Shown: positions 45,995 through 56,200 of the stretch, piece after piece
Position numbering within the stretch: the first letter of the stretch is position 1
How the letters are laid out: each line of letters opens with the position of its first letter
NCBI GenBank assembly: GCA_902520385.1
Contig: CABYOB010000002.1
Span: forward strand, 1-64,000
Direction of reading: 5' to 3'
Origin: an uncultured Bacteroidota bacterium
Lineage (GTDB): Bacteria; Bacteroidota; Bacteroidia; Flavobacteriales; TMED113
Length of the DNA stretch: 64,000 bases
The notes under the pieces: model-generated
The model's database searches: none
What the model was told of the DNA's origin: nothing
What the model saw: only the letters and a program-made list of their open reading frames with translations
Made by a program: the position numbers and the translations under genes

Positions 45995-48900
45995 TTATTC
46001 TTTGATGTATACTCTTTCTATACTACCATCATCGTAAATATATAGTAACATCACATCTTTCTCATCTCCATTAACATCTCTTCCAAGCATATCCGTTATT
46101 CTAACTAATTGCTTTTGAGTAGTTAATTCAGATCCTAAAATGATTTGTCCTGCTATACTTATTCCATCTGTGGTATAGAAACCAACACCTTCTGACCACC
46201 TTACATCAAGAGAGCTTTCAAATCCTGTTTGAGAATTCCATAATTTAAAGCTGATTGATTCTCCTTCTGCTATTCCATCCTTCTTATCAGTAGTTAAATC
46301 ATCTCCCCAAATAGTAAGAGCAATATGATCTCCTTGGAAAGTAGTGCTTCCAATTAGTTCTCCATCTTCTCCATAAGCAGCTATTTCATCTCCAATAGTT
46401 GGAGTAGACTCCCATGAATTAAGTGGTAAACCAATAATCATATTGTTTCCTGTATTAGCAGGCTCTTCAAAATAAACAGGTCTCTCAGTATAAACATCAC
46501 CGTATCTAGCTCCGCCCCCTGCAGGATAAGAGAAATTCCATGAACCAGCTAATTTAATTTGATACCCTTGACCTGGTGACAAATCACCAATATTGTTCAA
46601 TGCAAATTGTGGCCAATAAACATTACCCCAAGAATCCTTCATTATAGTTAAATTACTAGAATTCATAGTTGACATCATAGATTCAACTGAGTAAGGCTCT
46701 TGGTGTAAATAACCCATCATATTCCATCCATTAACTAAATTAAAGGAAGCATCAAAAGGGATTAAGTCTCCTTCAATAACTAGTGTATTTGCTGAACTCA
46801 TTTTTACTTGATAACCTTTTCCAATTTGTATAGAACCTATACTGTTTAAATCAAACGAAGGCCAGTAAACGTTTCCTCCCTCATCTTTAACAATTACTAA
46901 GTCATTTTCAATATTGTTAAATAGATTAGGCATAGTTGCATCCTCAGGAGATATGTACGTTGACCACATACTCCAACCACTAACTAAATCAATACTTTGA
47001 GAAACTTGTTGTTCTTCAGAATCACAAACCCCATTAGAATCAGCATCAATACACTGACATTCACACATTTCCGTGTATGTACAAGTAGCTAAATTAAACT
47101 CTGTCCACGTAACTAAAACTTCTGTTTCAGTACATGGTAAACAATCAACAACAACAGTAAATGTCTCTAAACAGTTGCCATCACAATCATATCCTGTTGC
47201 AGGATATTGACATGAACCATCATCATCTGTAGCGTCAGAGTTATAATTACACGCCACACCTCCATTTGTAGATGAATCTCCATCAGTACAACCTAAAATT
47301 ACTGGACATTCTGTATCATGTGAGCCTAAATAAGTCCAAACATCTTGATCTAAAACTATCCACTCTGAATCATCCTCAGTAGTACCAGCTGAAGCTATCC
47401 AATCTGTATTACCTTGTATAATTCCACATTTTCTAACAAGAGTTTGATCTTTTGTTCCACTTGAATTTCCAGCCACTGCCCAAGCAGAACCTGGATCACC
47501 ATTCCAATCTCCAATCCAATCTAATACTACAAAATTTGGAGTAGATGTAGTGGAAGAACAATCCCAGTCCAAGTTAGTAGTTTCTCCAGTGAAGAAATCT
47601 GTATAACTAGTTACACCATTTATTTGTGCTAAGCAAGGATTTGAATATTGCACACCATCACAGCCAATTACAGGCGCCATTTCCATAGTACATGGAGCAG
47701 TTGGATTAACCCAATCTGGATTTATACATGATTCAGAATCATTACAATCCTCTGAAACAACAGAGTATCCTTCAAATCCATATACAAGAGCATATCCATC
47801 ATCTCCATTACTTAAGTATTGATGAGTTTGGTCAGCAAGCTCTAAAATAGCTGCATCAGCGCTTGGATGAGCAATAATATAAACGTCCCCTGGTGCTATT
47901 TCTGCATCTTGCGGAAATGTGTTCCAGTACTCATATTCACCTAAAACACTTGGCGCATTTGACACACTTGGAAATGCATACATAGATAAACTAACTGCCT
48001 CTGTTCCTCCATTATAAATTTCTAAATATTTATTGTTTGAAGAACCTTCAGCATACTCAGAAAAAAATAAATTATCAGGAACTAGCTCTAAAACACATGT
48101 TCCATCATCCTCTGTTGCAGTATCATCATAATTGTAAGCTGATGAATTTGTGCATCCTAAAATTATTTCAGGACAATCATCACATGATTCCCAACAAACT
48201 GTTGGTATAACCATATCCTCACTAGGAGATACAATCCTGTCATTTCCATAAGCCCCACCTGCACAAGGATATAATGCTGAACAATCATATAATCCTGTTT
48301 CTTCATTAAATGAAAATGCACTCTCACCATCTAAACAACCATCTTCATAAGCACCGCCTGAAGCATATCCTGTTTCATCCACGGATGTATTGAAGTTATA
48401 ACCATACTCATATCCAGATGATAATTGTAAAGTATAAGTAAATACCATATCACCGTCAGAATCATCCATTTCATACCAATCACTAGGATTGTATTCTCCA
48501 TTAACAGTTCCTACTCTTACCCAAACATTTGAAGCTTCCTCTACACTCATATCTACAGATACTGTAACATTAACTAAACATGATGATCCATCTCCATTAC
48601 ATTCCCCACAGTCATCAACTAACGCAGAACCTCCACAAACCCCTAAACAGTCATCAACTTGACACGAGCCATCATTAAATTCTGCTTCAGAATTGTAATT
48701 ACAAGCAGCTTGATCCATACAGCCATATATTGGGCACTCAACATCATGAGAACCTAAATTCGTCCAATTATCTTGCTCACATGATGTTGATTCCGCATCG
48801 CAATTTGCTGCTGAATCATCATATCCTAAAACAATCCATTCTGAATCTTCTGTACTTGTTCCTGCAGAAGAATTCCAATCCGTATTACCTTGTATAATAC

Positions 48901-51900
48901 CGCATTTTCTAACAAGAGTATGATCTTTTGTTCCTTGAGAAACTCCAGCTACATCCCAATATGTATAATTTGCAACATCTCCTATAACATCCAATAATGT
49001 GTTTGTAGGAACGTGTATTATTCCTTGTGCATCATTTCCATTATGATATAATGTTCTTGTTTCATTACATAATGTTTGGTCTCCAGCAAATTCCGTATGA
49101 CAAACAGTATATACAGAACCTGGAGCAATAGTTGCTCCGTCGGCAAAATTTGTAAAATATTCCCAATCATCACATGCATTTGAACAATTTACAAATTGGT
49201 AGTAAGATAAATCAACAGTTTGATCTGTTGGGTTGTAGATTTCAAAATATTTATTGTATGACGAACCTTCTGCATATTCTGAATAAAATAAAGCTTCAGG
49301 ACCGCAAGAAGTATTATCTCCATTACATACTCCACAAAGATCTAACTCAGCTGAACCACCATATTCACCAGCACAATCTGCTTCACAATCATTTGACGAG
49401 TCATTATCACATGTTCCACATTGATCAATAACAGAATCGCCACCATAAATACCTGCACAATCTGCTTCACAATCATTTGACGAGTCATTATCACATGTTC
49501 CACATTGATCATAAACTGAATCACCACCAAAAACACCTGCACAATCTGCTTCACAGTCATTAGTTGGATCGCTGTCGCACGTTCCACAATTATCTAAAGT
49601 TGAAGAACCAAACATCATTCCAGCACAATCTAAACAAGATGTGTACTCACAATTACCATCATCATCTGTTGCTTGCATATTATAATTACATGCTGCATCA
49701 TTCATACATCCTGGAACCTCAAATTCATCACAAACACCATCACCATCATTATCATTAATACATGTAACAACACCATTTTCATCCGGGCAATTATAAAATT
49801 CAGTAGCATAAGTACAAGAGCCATCATCTTCAGTTGCTGCATAATTATAGTTACACGCTACACCACCGTTAGTTAATGGATCATTGTCAGTACAGCCTGG
49901 CGTGCTACTGCAATTTGCATTCCAATAAGGATTAAAAAAAGATCCATTCTCATCAAGTCCTGCTAACCAAATCTCGTTAGATGAATCAACACCAACCCAT
50001 ACCTGACCAAGTGTTGGTGGCAATAATGATTGTATTGTATTACCATATGGGCCAACATTACAATCTGAAATTCCAACATACGTAGCAGAACCTAATTGAT
50101 AACAGTAAGGAATTTGACAGTCACCACAGTCATCTACTATACCACAAGTACCATTATCAATAGTTGCATCAATATTATAATTACAAGCCCCGGAATCAGT
50201 ACAGCCTGGAACATCAACAACTACAGGACATGTAAATATATGAATACCTAAGTCGTCCCAATAATTTTGATCATACACAACCCATTCTGAATCATCTGCA
50301 GTTGTTCCTGCTGAAGAAGTCCAATCTGTATTACCTTGTGTAATTCCACATTTTCTAACAAGAGTATGATCTTTTGTCGCATTTGCAACTCCTGCTACTT
50401 CCCAACCACTACCTGGATCAGCACCAATTTGACCAAATACATCAAGTAATGTATTTGTTGGTGTATGAATTAACCCTTGGGCATCATCACCATTATGGTA
50501 TAATGTTCTTATTTCATTACACAATGTTTGATCACCCGCAAATGAACTATGACAAACAGTATATACAGAACCAGGGGCAATAGTTGCACTATCAGCAAAA
50601 TCGCTATTATATTCCCAATCATCACATCCATTTGCACAATTTACAAATATATAATCGGATAAATCTACTATCTCATCTGTTGGGTTATAAACCTCAAAAT
50701 ATTTATTTTGTCCTGAACCCTCTGCATGTTCTGAGAAAAATAATGGAGCTGGACTACAAGATGTGTTATCACCATTACATACTCCACATTCATCTACCAC
50801 TGAATCACCTCCACAAACACCTGCACAGTCAACTACTACATCACCCCCCCATGTTCCTGCACAGTCCTGTATACAGTCATTTAAAGCATCAGCATCACAA
50901 GCTCCACATTCATCTACTACTGAATCACCTCCACAAACACCTGCACACTCTACTACAGTTCCATCACAATCACATGCACCTTCAGCAATACCATCACCAT
51001 TACATACACCACATTCATCTACCACTGAATCACCTCCACAAACACCTGCACAGTCAACTACCGATGAAACAACAAGTGATACACTAGCAGATTGTATATT
51101 TGATTCCCATCCACCATACCATGGATTTGAACTTGTTACAGCAACATAATAACCAGCATTAATTACAATAGAAGTACTTAAGCTTTCCGTATAATTTTCA
51201 TAGTTAGAACCGTCTGTACTGTTTTCATAAATCGTTGCAAAAGTTTCTACCACATTACCATCTGCATCAAATAGTCTTACTCTAGCATTAGATTCACTAC
51301 TAGTACCTCCCCAACCTTGATTATTCCAATTAATAGAATATTCTACATTATTCAATACATACCCTATATAATCAGAAAGAGGAATTGTAAGGTAAGTTAA
51401 AGTTTGTCCATCCTCATTAATTAATTCATAACTTTCACTAGCTGTAAGATCTGCTTCACAAGAAGAAGGTAATGCGTTACCATCACAATCAAATCCTTCA
51501 GCTGCTGCTGCGTTTCCACAACCACAACCTAAATCTTCTGCAGTTCCACCACATACACCTGCACAGTCTTGACCACCTAAGTTATTACCATCACAATCTG
51601 TACATGCATCTACTGGATACGTACATGAGTTATCTTCTATATCCGCTAATTCGTTATAATTACATGCATCATTATCCATACAACCTACAATTGCGGGGCA
51701 AGCATCACATGACTCCCAACATACAGTCTCTAAAAGAAAACTTCCATCATATAAATATAAAAACCTATCATTTCCATAATTTCCACCAGCACAAGCATTA
51801 AGCGTAGAGCCTGACTCGTATCCATAACCATCACTATTATTAAAATTGTAGCCATAGTCAATGGCTGTAAATAAAGTCATTGTTGCTGTATAGATCATGT

Positions 51901-52927
51901 CCCCATCTGCATCATCCATTACTACCCACTCACTTGGATTATATACTCCATTTTCTGTTGATGTTCTCACTTTAATTTCATTTAAAACGCCATCGGTTTC
52001 TATAACACCCTCAACACTCATATCAACAGAAAAAGTCACATCCACAGTACAAGTAGAATTATCTCCATTACACACTCCACAATCATCAATTACTGCATCA
52101 CCATTACAAATACCTGCACAATCGAATGCACCCACACAATCATCAACATCATCACAAACACCATCTTCATCTACATCATCACACATTAAAGTATTCACAC
52201 AGCCCGTATTTTCATCACAAATATCAATTGTATTTGGATCCCCATCATCACACATTAACGGCTCACCATCAACACATAGTTCATCAATAGGATCCCACAC
52301 CTCATAACCATTACAAATATTTCCATCATCACAAATCACCTCTGTGTCATCAGAACAATCCCAACTAAAAGGATCAAATCCTTCAGGAGCGTACTGATTT
52401 CCATCACCACCACCACTATCGTTATCTATATTCCAATCTGCCTCAATCCATACAGAAGAAGCTGAAGTTTGACAAGCTCTTTCCGCTCTACCATCTTCAA
52501 ATTCATGACCAGTGCCAGAACCATCTGTTCCAGGCGTTCCAAATAAATCTATAATAGAACCATCTGGACCTAATAAAGCTATATTATCGTCACCATTAGA
52601 ATCGGCAGGACCCCCTGTTCCAATATCCTGACTAGCCTCCATTCCATAAGTTGCTAAAAATTTATCAGAGTTATTACACACTACATAAAATCCTCCGGCA
52701 GTAATCGTTCCAGTTAAAGAAACAGCAGACTGTGGGTCTGCATTATTGTTAGTCCAACGCTGTAAAGCATAATCCTGCAAATCCACTTCCTCTGTTCCTG
52801 GATTATGTATTTCAATATACCTTCCAGCATCATTAGAATTTTGAGGATCTGTTATTTCAGTAATCATTAAACTTTGTGCAATAACTACGTTACCACATAA
52901 AAGTAATAGGGCAATTAATTTTTTCAT
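45995..52927 (-). CDS. Giant secreted multidomain lamin-tail / Cys-rich-repeat protein, T9SS-type end
   Basis: 2310 residues with a signal peptide (ending GNVVIAQ). Approximate layout: lamin-tail domain 18-150; Cys-rich DCAGVCGGD/CGVCNGD repeats from 200; two SVDMS beta domains near 292-400 and 1450-1560; a separate beta domain 487-620; lamin-tail domains near 725-863, 1207-1345 and 1615-1830, the last holding a Kazal-like insert (about 1736-1785); GC(T/M)D..ACNYN repeats throughout; two SGW(S/N)MW-type repeats 1972-2150; and an end ITDMLGRDV...IYDDGSIERVYIKE. It is probably exported by T9SS and attached to or released from the cell surface; adhesion or matrix roles are plausible. Divergent from the 1763-aa gene; a terminator follows. 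Confidence 0.88.
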   Translation of the reverse strand: MKKLIALLLLCGNVVIAQSLMITEITDPQNSNDAGRYIEIHNPGTEEVDLQDYALQRWTNNNADPQSAVSLTGTITAGGFYVVCNNSDKFLATYGMEASQDIGTGGPADSNGDDNIALLGPDGSIIDLFGTPGTDGSGTGHEFEDGRAERACQTSASSVWIEADWNIDNDSGGGDGNQYAPEGFDPFSWDCSDDTEVICDDGNICNGYEVWDPIDELCVDGEPLMCDDGDPNTIDICDENTGCVNTLMCDDVDEDGVCDDVDDCVGAFDCAGICNGDAVIDDCGVCNGDNSTCTVDVTFSVDMSVEGVIETDGVLNEIKVRTSTENGVYNPSEWVVMDDADGDMIYTATMTLFTAIDYGYNFNNSDGYGYESGSTLNACAGGNYGNDRFLYLYDGSFLLETVCWESCDACPAIVGCMDNDACNYNELADIEDNSCTYPVDACTDCDGNNLGGQDCAGVCGGTAEDLGCGCGNAAAAEGFDCDGNALPSSCEADLTASESYELINEDGQTLTYLTIPLSDYIGYVLNNVEYSINWNNQGWGGTSSESNARVRLFDADGNVVETFATIYENSTDGSNYENYTESLSTSIVINAGYYVAVTSSNPWYGGWESNIQSASVSLVVSSVVDCAGVCGGDSVVDECGVCNGDGIAEGACDCDGTVVECAGVCGGDSVVDECGACDADALNDCIQDCAGTWGGDVVVDCAGVCGGDSVVDECGVCNGDNTSCSPAPLFFSEHAEGSGQNKYFEVYNPTDEIVDLSDYIFVNCANGCDDWEYNSDFADSATIAPGSVYTVCHSSFAGDQTLCNEIRTLYHNGDDAQGLIHTPTNTLLDVFGQIGADPGSGWEVAGVANATKDHTLVRKCGITQGNTDWTSSAGTTADDSEWVVYDQNYWDDLGIHIFTCPVVVDVPGCTDSGACNYNIDATIDNGTCGIVDDCGDCQIPYCYQLGSATYVGISDCNVGPYGNTIQSLLPPTLGQVWVGVDSSNEIWLAGLDENGSFFNPYWNANCSSTPGCTDNDPLTNGGVACNYNYAATEDDGSCTYATEFYNCPDENGVVTCINDNDGDGVCDEFEVPGCMNDAACNYNMQATDDDGNCEYTSCLDCAGMMFGSSTLDNCGTCDSDPTNDCEADCAGVFGGDSVYDQCGTCDNDSSNDCEADCAGIYGGDSVIDQCGTCDNDSSNDCEADCAGEYGGSAELDLCGVCNGDNTSCGPEALFYSEYAEGSSYNKYFEIYNPTDQTVDLSYYQFVNCSNACDDWEYFTNFADGATIAPGSVYTVCHTEFAGDQTLCNETRTLYHNGNDAQGIIHVPTNTLLDVIGDVANYTYWDVAGVSQGTKDHTLVRKCGIIQGNTDWNSSAGTSTEDSEWIVLGYDDSAANCDAESTSCEQDNWTNLGSHDVECPIYGCMDQAACNYNSEAEFNDGSCQVDDCLGVCGGSALVDDCGECNGDGSSCLVNVTVSVDMSVEEASNVWVRVGTVNGEYNPSDWYEMDDSDGDMVFTYTLQLSSGYEYGYNFNTSVDETGYASGGAYEDGCLDGESAFSFNEETGLYDCSALYPCAGGAYGNDRIVSPSEDMVIPTVCWESCDDCPEIILGCTNSSAYNYDDTATEDDGTCVLELVPDNLFFSEYAEGSSNNKYLEIYNGGTEAVSLSMYAFPSVSNAPSVLGEYEYWNTFPQDAEIAPGDVYIIAHPSADAAILELADQTHQYLSNGDDGYALVYGFEGYSVVSEDCNDSESCINPDWVNPTAPCTMEMAPVIGCDGVQYSNPCLAQINGVTSYTDFFTGETTNLDWDCSSTTSTPNFVVLDWIGDWNGDPGSAWAVAGNSSGTKDQTLVRKCGIIQGNTDWIASAGTTEDDSEWIVLDQDVWTYLGSHDTECPVILGCTDGDSSTNGGVACNYNSDATDDDGSCQYPATGYDCDGNCLETFTVVVDCLPCTETEVLVTWTEFNLATCTYTEMCECQCIDADSNGVCDSEEQQVSQSIDLVSGWSMWSTYISPEDATMPNLFNNIENDLVIVKDEGGNVYWPSFDLNSIGSIQIGKGYQVKMSSANTLVIEGDLIPFDASFNLVNGWNMMGYLHQEPYSVESMMSTMNSSNLTIMKDSWGNVYWPQFALNNIGDLSPGQGYQIKLAGSWNFSYPAGGGARYGDVYTERPVYFEEPANTGNNMIIGLPLNSWESTPTIGDEIAAYGEDGELIGSTTFQGDHIALTIWGDDLTTDKKDGIAEGESISFKLWNSQTGFESSLDVRWSEGVGFYTTDGISIAGQIILGSELTTQKQLVRITDMLGRDVNGDEKDVMLLYIYDDGSIERVYIKE
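49371..49538 (-). repeat. 84-bp direct repeats within the giant gene
   Basis: Two adjacent 84-bp units start at 49371 and 49455, identical over more than 50 bp, with a diverging third beginning at 49539. Each encodes 28 residues of the type ADCAG.YGGDSV.DQCGTCDN. A related, more diverged set lies at about 50780-51060. They point to growth of the protein by recent in-frame duplication. Confidence 0.85.
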
Positions 52928-53234
52928 TTTATTATAATAAATAAGTTAATAAATAGGGTTAACTAAAGAGTAGCTCAAATATAACAATTATTTATCTTTT
53001 TTCTTGGCTACTCAATCACTAAAGTTATCAACTGTTTGTGAGAAAATTGTTAATTAATTGTTAATCCTTAATTAAAAACCTGTTTGTTACTTATCAGATG
53101 CTTTTGTATATCTTTTTTTGCTTATTTTTATAGCCGGAAAATGACTTGGGGATTATTTTACTAACTTTGTTATTAAAAGAGAATGCATCTTAACTCTTTA
53201 GTAGCCCCAAATTGTATACATTAAATAAAAAAAT
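52928..53234. other. 307-bp divergent intergenic region between the two giant-protein genes
   Basis: No gene is seen. Minus-strand TATATTTG (52976-52983) and plus-strand TAACTTTG (53162-53169) both match the Bacteroidota -7 element and point towards the respective genes, 49 and 66 nt before the starts. Neither has a good -33 element at normal spacing. The 10-mer ACTCTTTAGT occurs in both leaders as an inverted pair (52962-52971 and 53193-53202). The middle is A+T rich with several TTAAT steps. Confidence 0.5.
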
Positions 53235-56200
53235 ATGAAAGGATCTTTCAAATATATTGCCTTGTTATGCTTCTTTGCTTTAACTAATTCAATTTACTCT
53301 CAAGACTGTGATGATTGCACATCATTATATAACGCAGCTTTAGGTTGTATTGCAAATGGAGTATGCGATGACCCAAGCGCATCAAACTATTGTCCCGCAG
53401 ACGCATACTTTAATTCTGGGCCAGAGTTATGTCAATATAATAGCGGTTGCTTTTGTGAAGGCGCTTTAAACTTTGGATCTAACGATGACTGTATATTTGA
53501 AGAGGGTTGCACCTCTGATCCTTTAGCTGCAAATTATATAGACTGTTCTAATAGTACTGTTCTGACAGAAGTTTGTTTGTCTGGTGGCTGTACCTGCCCT
53601 CTATCTTTTAATTATGACCCTAGTGCAGATGTAGATGATGGATCTTGTATTATTGTTAGTGGAGGATGTTCAGACTCTGAAGCTGTTAATTATTCTGGAG
53701 ATGAATGTGCAAACTCTAATTTTATCGCTGAAGATTGTCAATACGAAAATGTCTCTTATGATGATTTAGTTTGGGAGTTTACAAATACTGGCTCAAACGC
53801 TACCATTGCCTTTAGTAACCCAGCAATATCTTTTAATGGAGATGTTATGCCAGATGGGGCATTACTTGGAGTTTTTTTTACAGATGATAATGATAACTAT
53901 GCTTGTGGAGGATATCAAATTATTGATAATAGTGAAGGAAATCAAGCAATTGCCGCATGGGGAGCTGAAACAGGTCTTGATAACGGCTTTGCAATAGGCG
54001 AAGAGTACACTTTGTTTGTTCAAATTTATGGCCAAACATTTATTGCCGATGCTGTAACATGGAACACAACTGCACCATTCACCAATTCATATTCATTAAA
54101 TGCTTTTGGACAAATAGTCTCTGCAACTTTTAGTGGTGAAATCACTGGCACACCTGGTTGCACAGACCCTTCTGCAGCAAACTATAATTCAGAAGCCACT
54201 TTAGACGACGGCTCTTGTTATAACTTAATTTGGGAGTTTACAAATACTGGCTCAAACGCAACTATTGTTATCAACTCGCCAGAAAACATAACCATTAACG
54301 GTGATCCTTTACCGCTGTGTGCCACTATAGGCGTTTTCTTTGTTAATGACTCTAATCAATATACATGTGGTGGCTACACAGAATGGACTGGTGAAACGAC
54401 ATCTCTTGCCGCTTGGGGAACAGAAACAGGTCTAGATAATGGCTTTGCAGATGGAGAAAATTACACCTGGTTTTTACAAATTGGGGATCAAAGTTTTCCC
54501 GTTGATGAAAATGGAGCAAGCATGAACACAACCCCTCCTTTTTCGGATTCATATGCTTTAAATGGTTTTGGAGAACTTTTATCTGCAAATTTTATAGGAC
54601 AATTTGATGATCTTATTTACGGCTGTAACGACAATAGCGCATGCAATTATAATTCAACCGCCAACTGTAATGATGGTTCTTGTACTTATCCTGAAACAGT
54701 ATACGACTGTAATGGTGACTGTAACAATGATGTTGATGGTGATGAAATATGTGACGAGCTAGAAATTGAGGGTTGCACAGACTCAACTGCCTGTAATTAT
54801 AATCCTGATGCAACTGATGAAGGAGATTGTTATTTCCCTCCGCAATATTATGACTGTACGGGAACGTGTATAAATGATATAAATGAAAATGGGATTTGTG
54901 ACGAATTAGATGATCCAGGCTGTACAGACTCAACTGCTTGTAATTACGATGATAATGCTTCCGCTGATGATGGCTCATGTGTCTATCAAACTACTTGGTA
55001 TTTTGATACGGACGGAGATGGACTAGGAGACTCAAATGGTTTTTCTATGGAGGCTTGCTCCGATCCCTCAGGTGCATTTGGAACTTTTGCTGACAATAAT
55101 AATGACCCTTGCCCAAATGATATAGAAAATGATGCTGATGGTGATGGTGTTTGTGAAAGTGATGAAGTAGCGGGTTGTGAAGATGAGAACGCCTGTAATT
55201 ATAATTTTTTAGCAACAGAAGATGACGGAACATGTACTTATCCAACAGAAACCTTTCTTGATTGTAGTGGATTCTGTTTAAATGACAGTGATGGAGATCA
55301 GATTTGTGATGAACTAGAATTACCTGGCTGTACTGATTCTTCAGCTTGTAACTTTGATATAAATTATACAGATGATGATGGCTCATGTTATTACATATCT
55401 ATATGGTACGAGGATGTCGACGGGGATGGTTTGGGTGACAATGAATATCCTGCTGAGTCTTGTGATCAACCGGAAGGATTTGTTTTAGACAATACCGACA
55501 ATTGCCCAAATGATGTAGATAATGATATAGATAATGATGGGGTATGTGAAAGTGATGAAATATTTGGATGTACAGATGAATTTGCATGTAATTATAACAA
55601 CGATGCCACTGAAGAAGATAATTCTTGTACATATTTAATCACAAATTGTGATTCTTGCGAAAATGGCATCGTAATTAATAATGATATAGATAATGATGGC
55701 ATATGTAATGATGATGAAATACCTGGATGTACTGACATTTCTTATGTTGAATTCAACCCTGAAGCCACAGACGATGATGGTTCATGTTCTATATTATCTT
55801 CTTCGGGTTGTACAGATGAAGAAGCTTGTAACTATAGTCCAGCAGCTACGGAGGATGACGACTCATGTACATACCCAGAAGAAACCTACTTAGATTGTAA
55901 TGGCAATTGTAGTAATGATACTGATGATGATGGTGTTTGTGATGAAATAGAAGTTTTAGGTTGTCAAGATTCTACTGCTTGTAACTATAATGAGAATGCT
56001 ACTGATGATGATGGTTCATGTTTTTATCCATCAGAAACATACTTAGATTGTCAAGGGAATTGTTTAAATGACACTGATAATGATAGTGTTTGCGATGAAA
56101 TAGAATTTGTAGATTGCACAGACCCTTTAGCATGTAATTTTAACAATGACCCAACTACAGATACTAACAACTCTCTTTGTATTTACCCTGATGAAACATA

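Noticed and set aside
50584..51149. Long open frames opposite the 2310-aa gene (for example 167 and 128 aa)
   Set aside because: They are rich in His, Leu, Ser and Thr as expected from antisense reading of Asp/Cys/Gly-rich repeats, have no start context and lie wholly inside a convincing gene.
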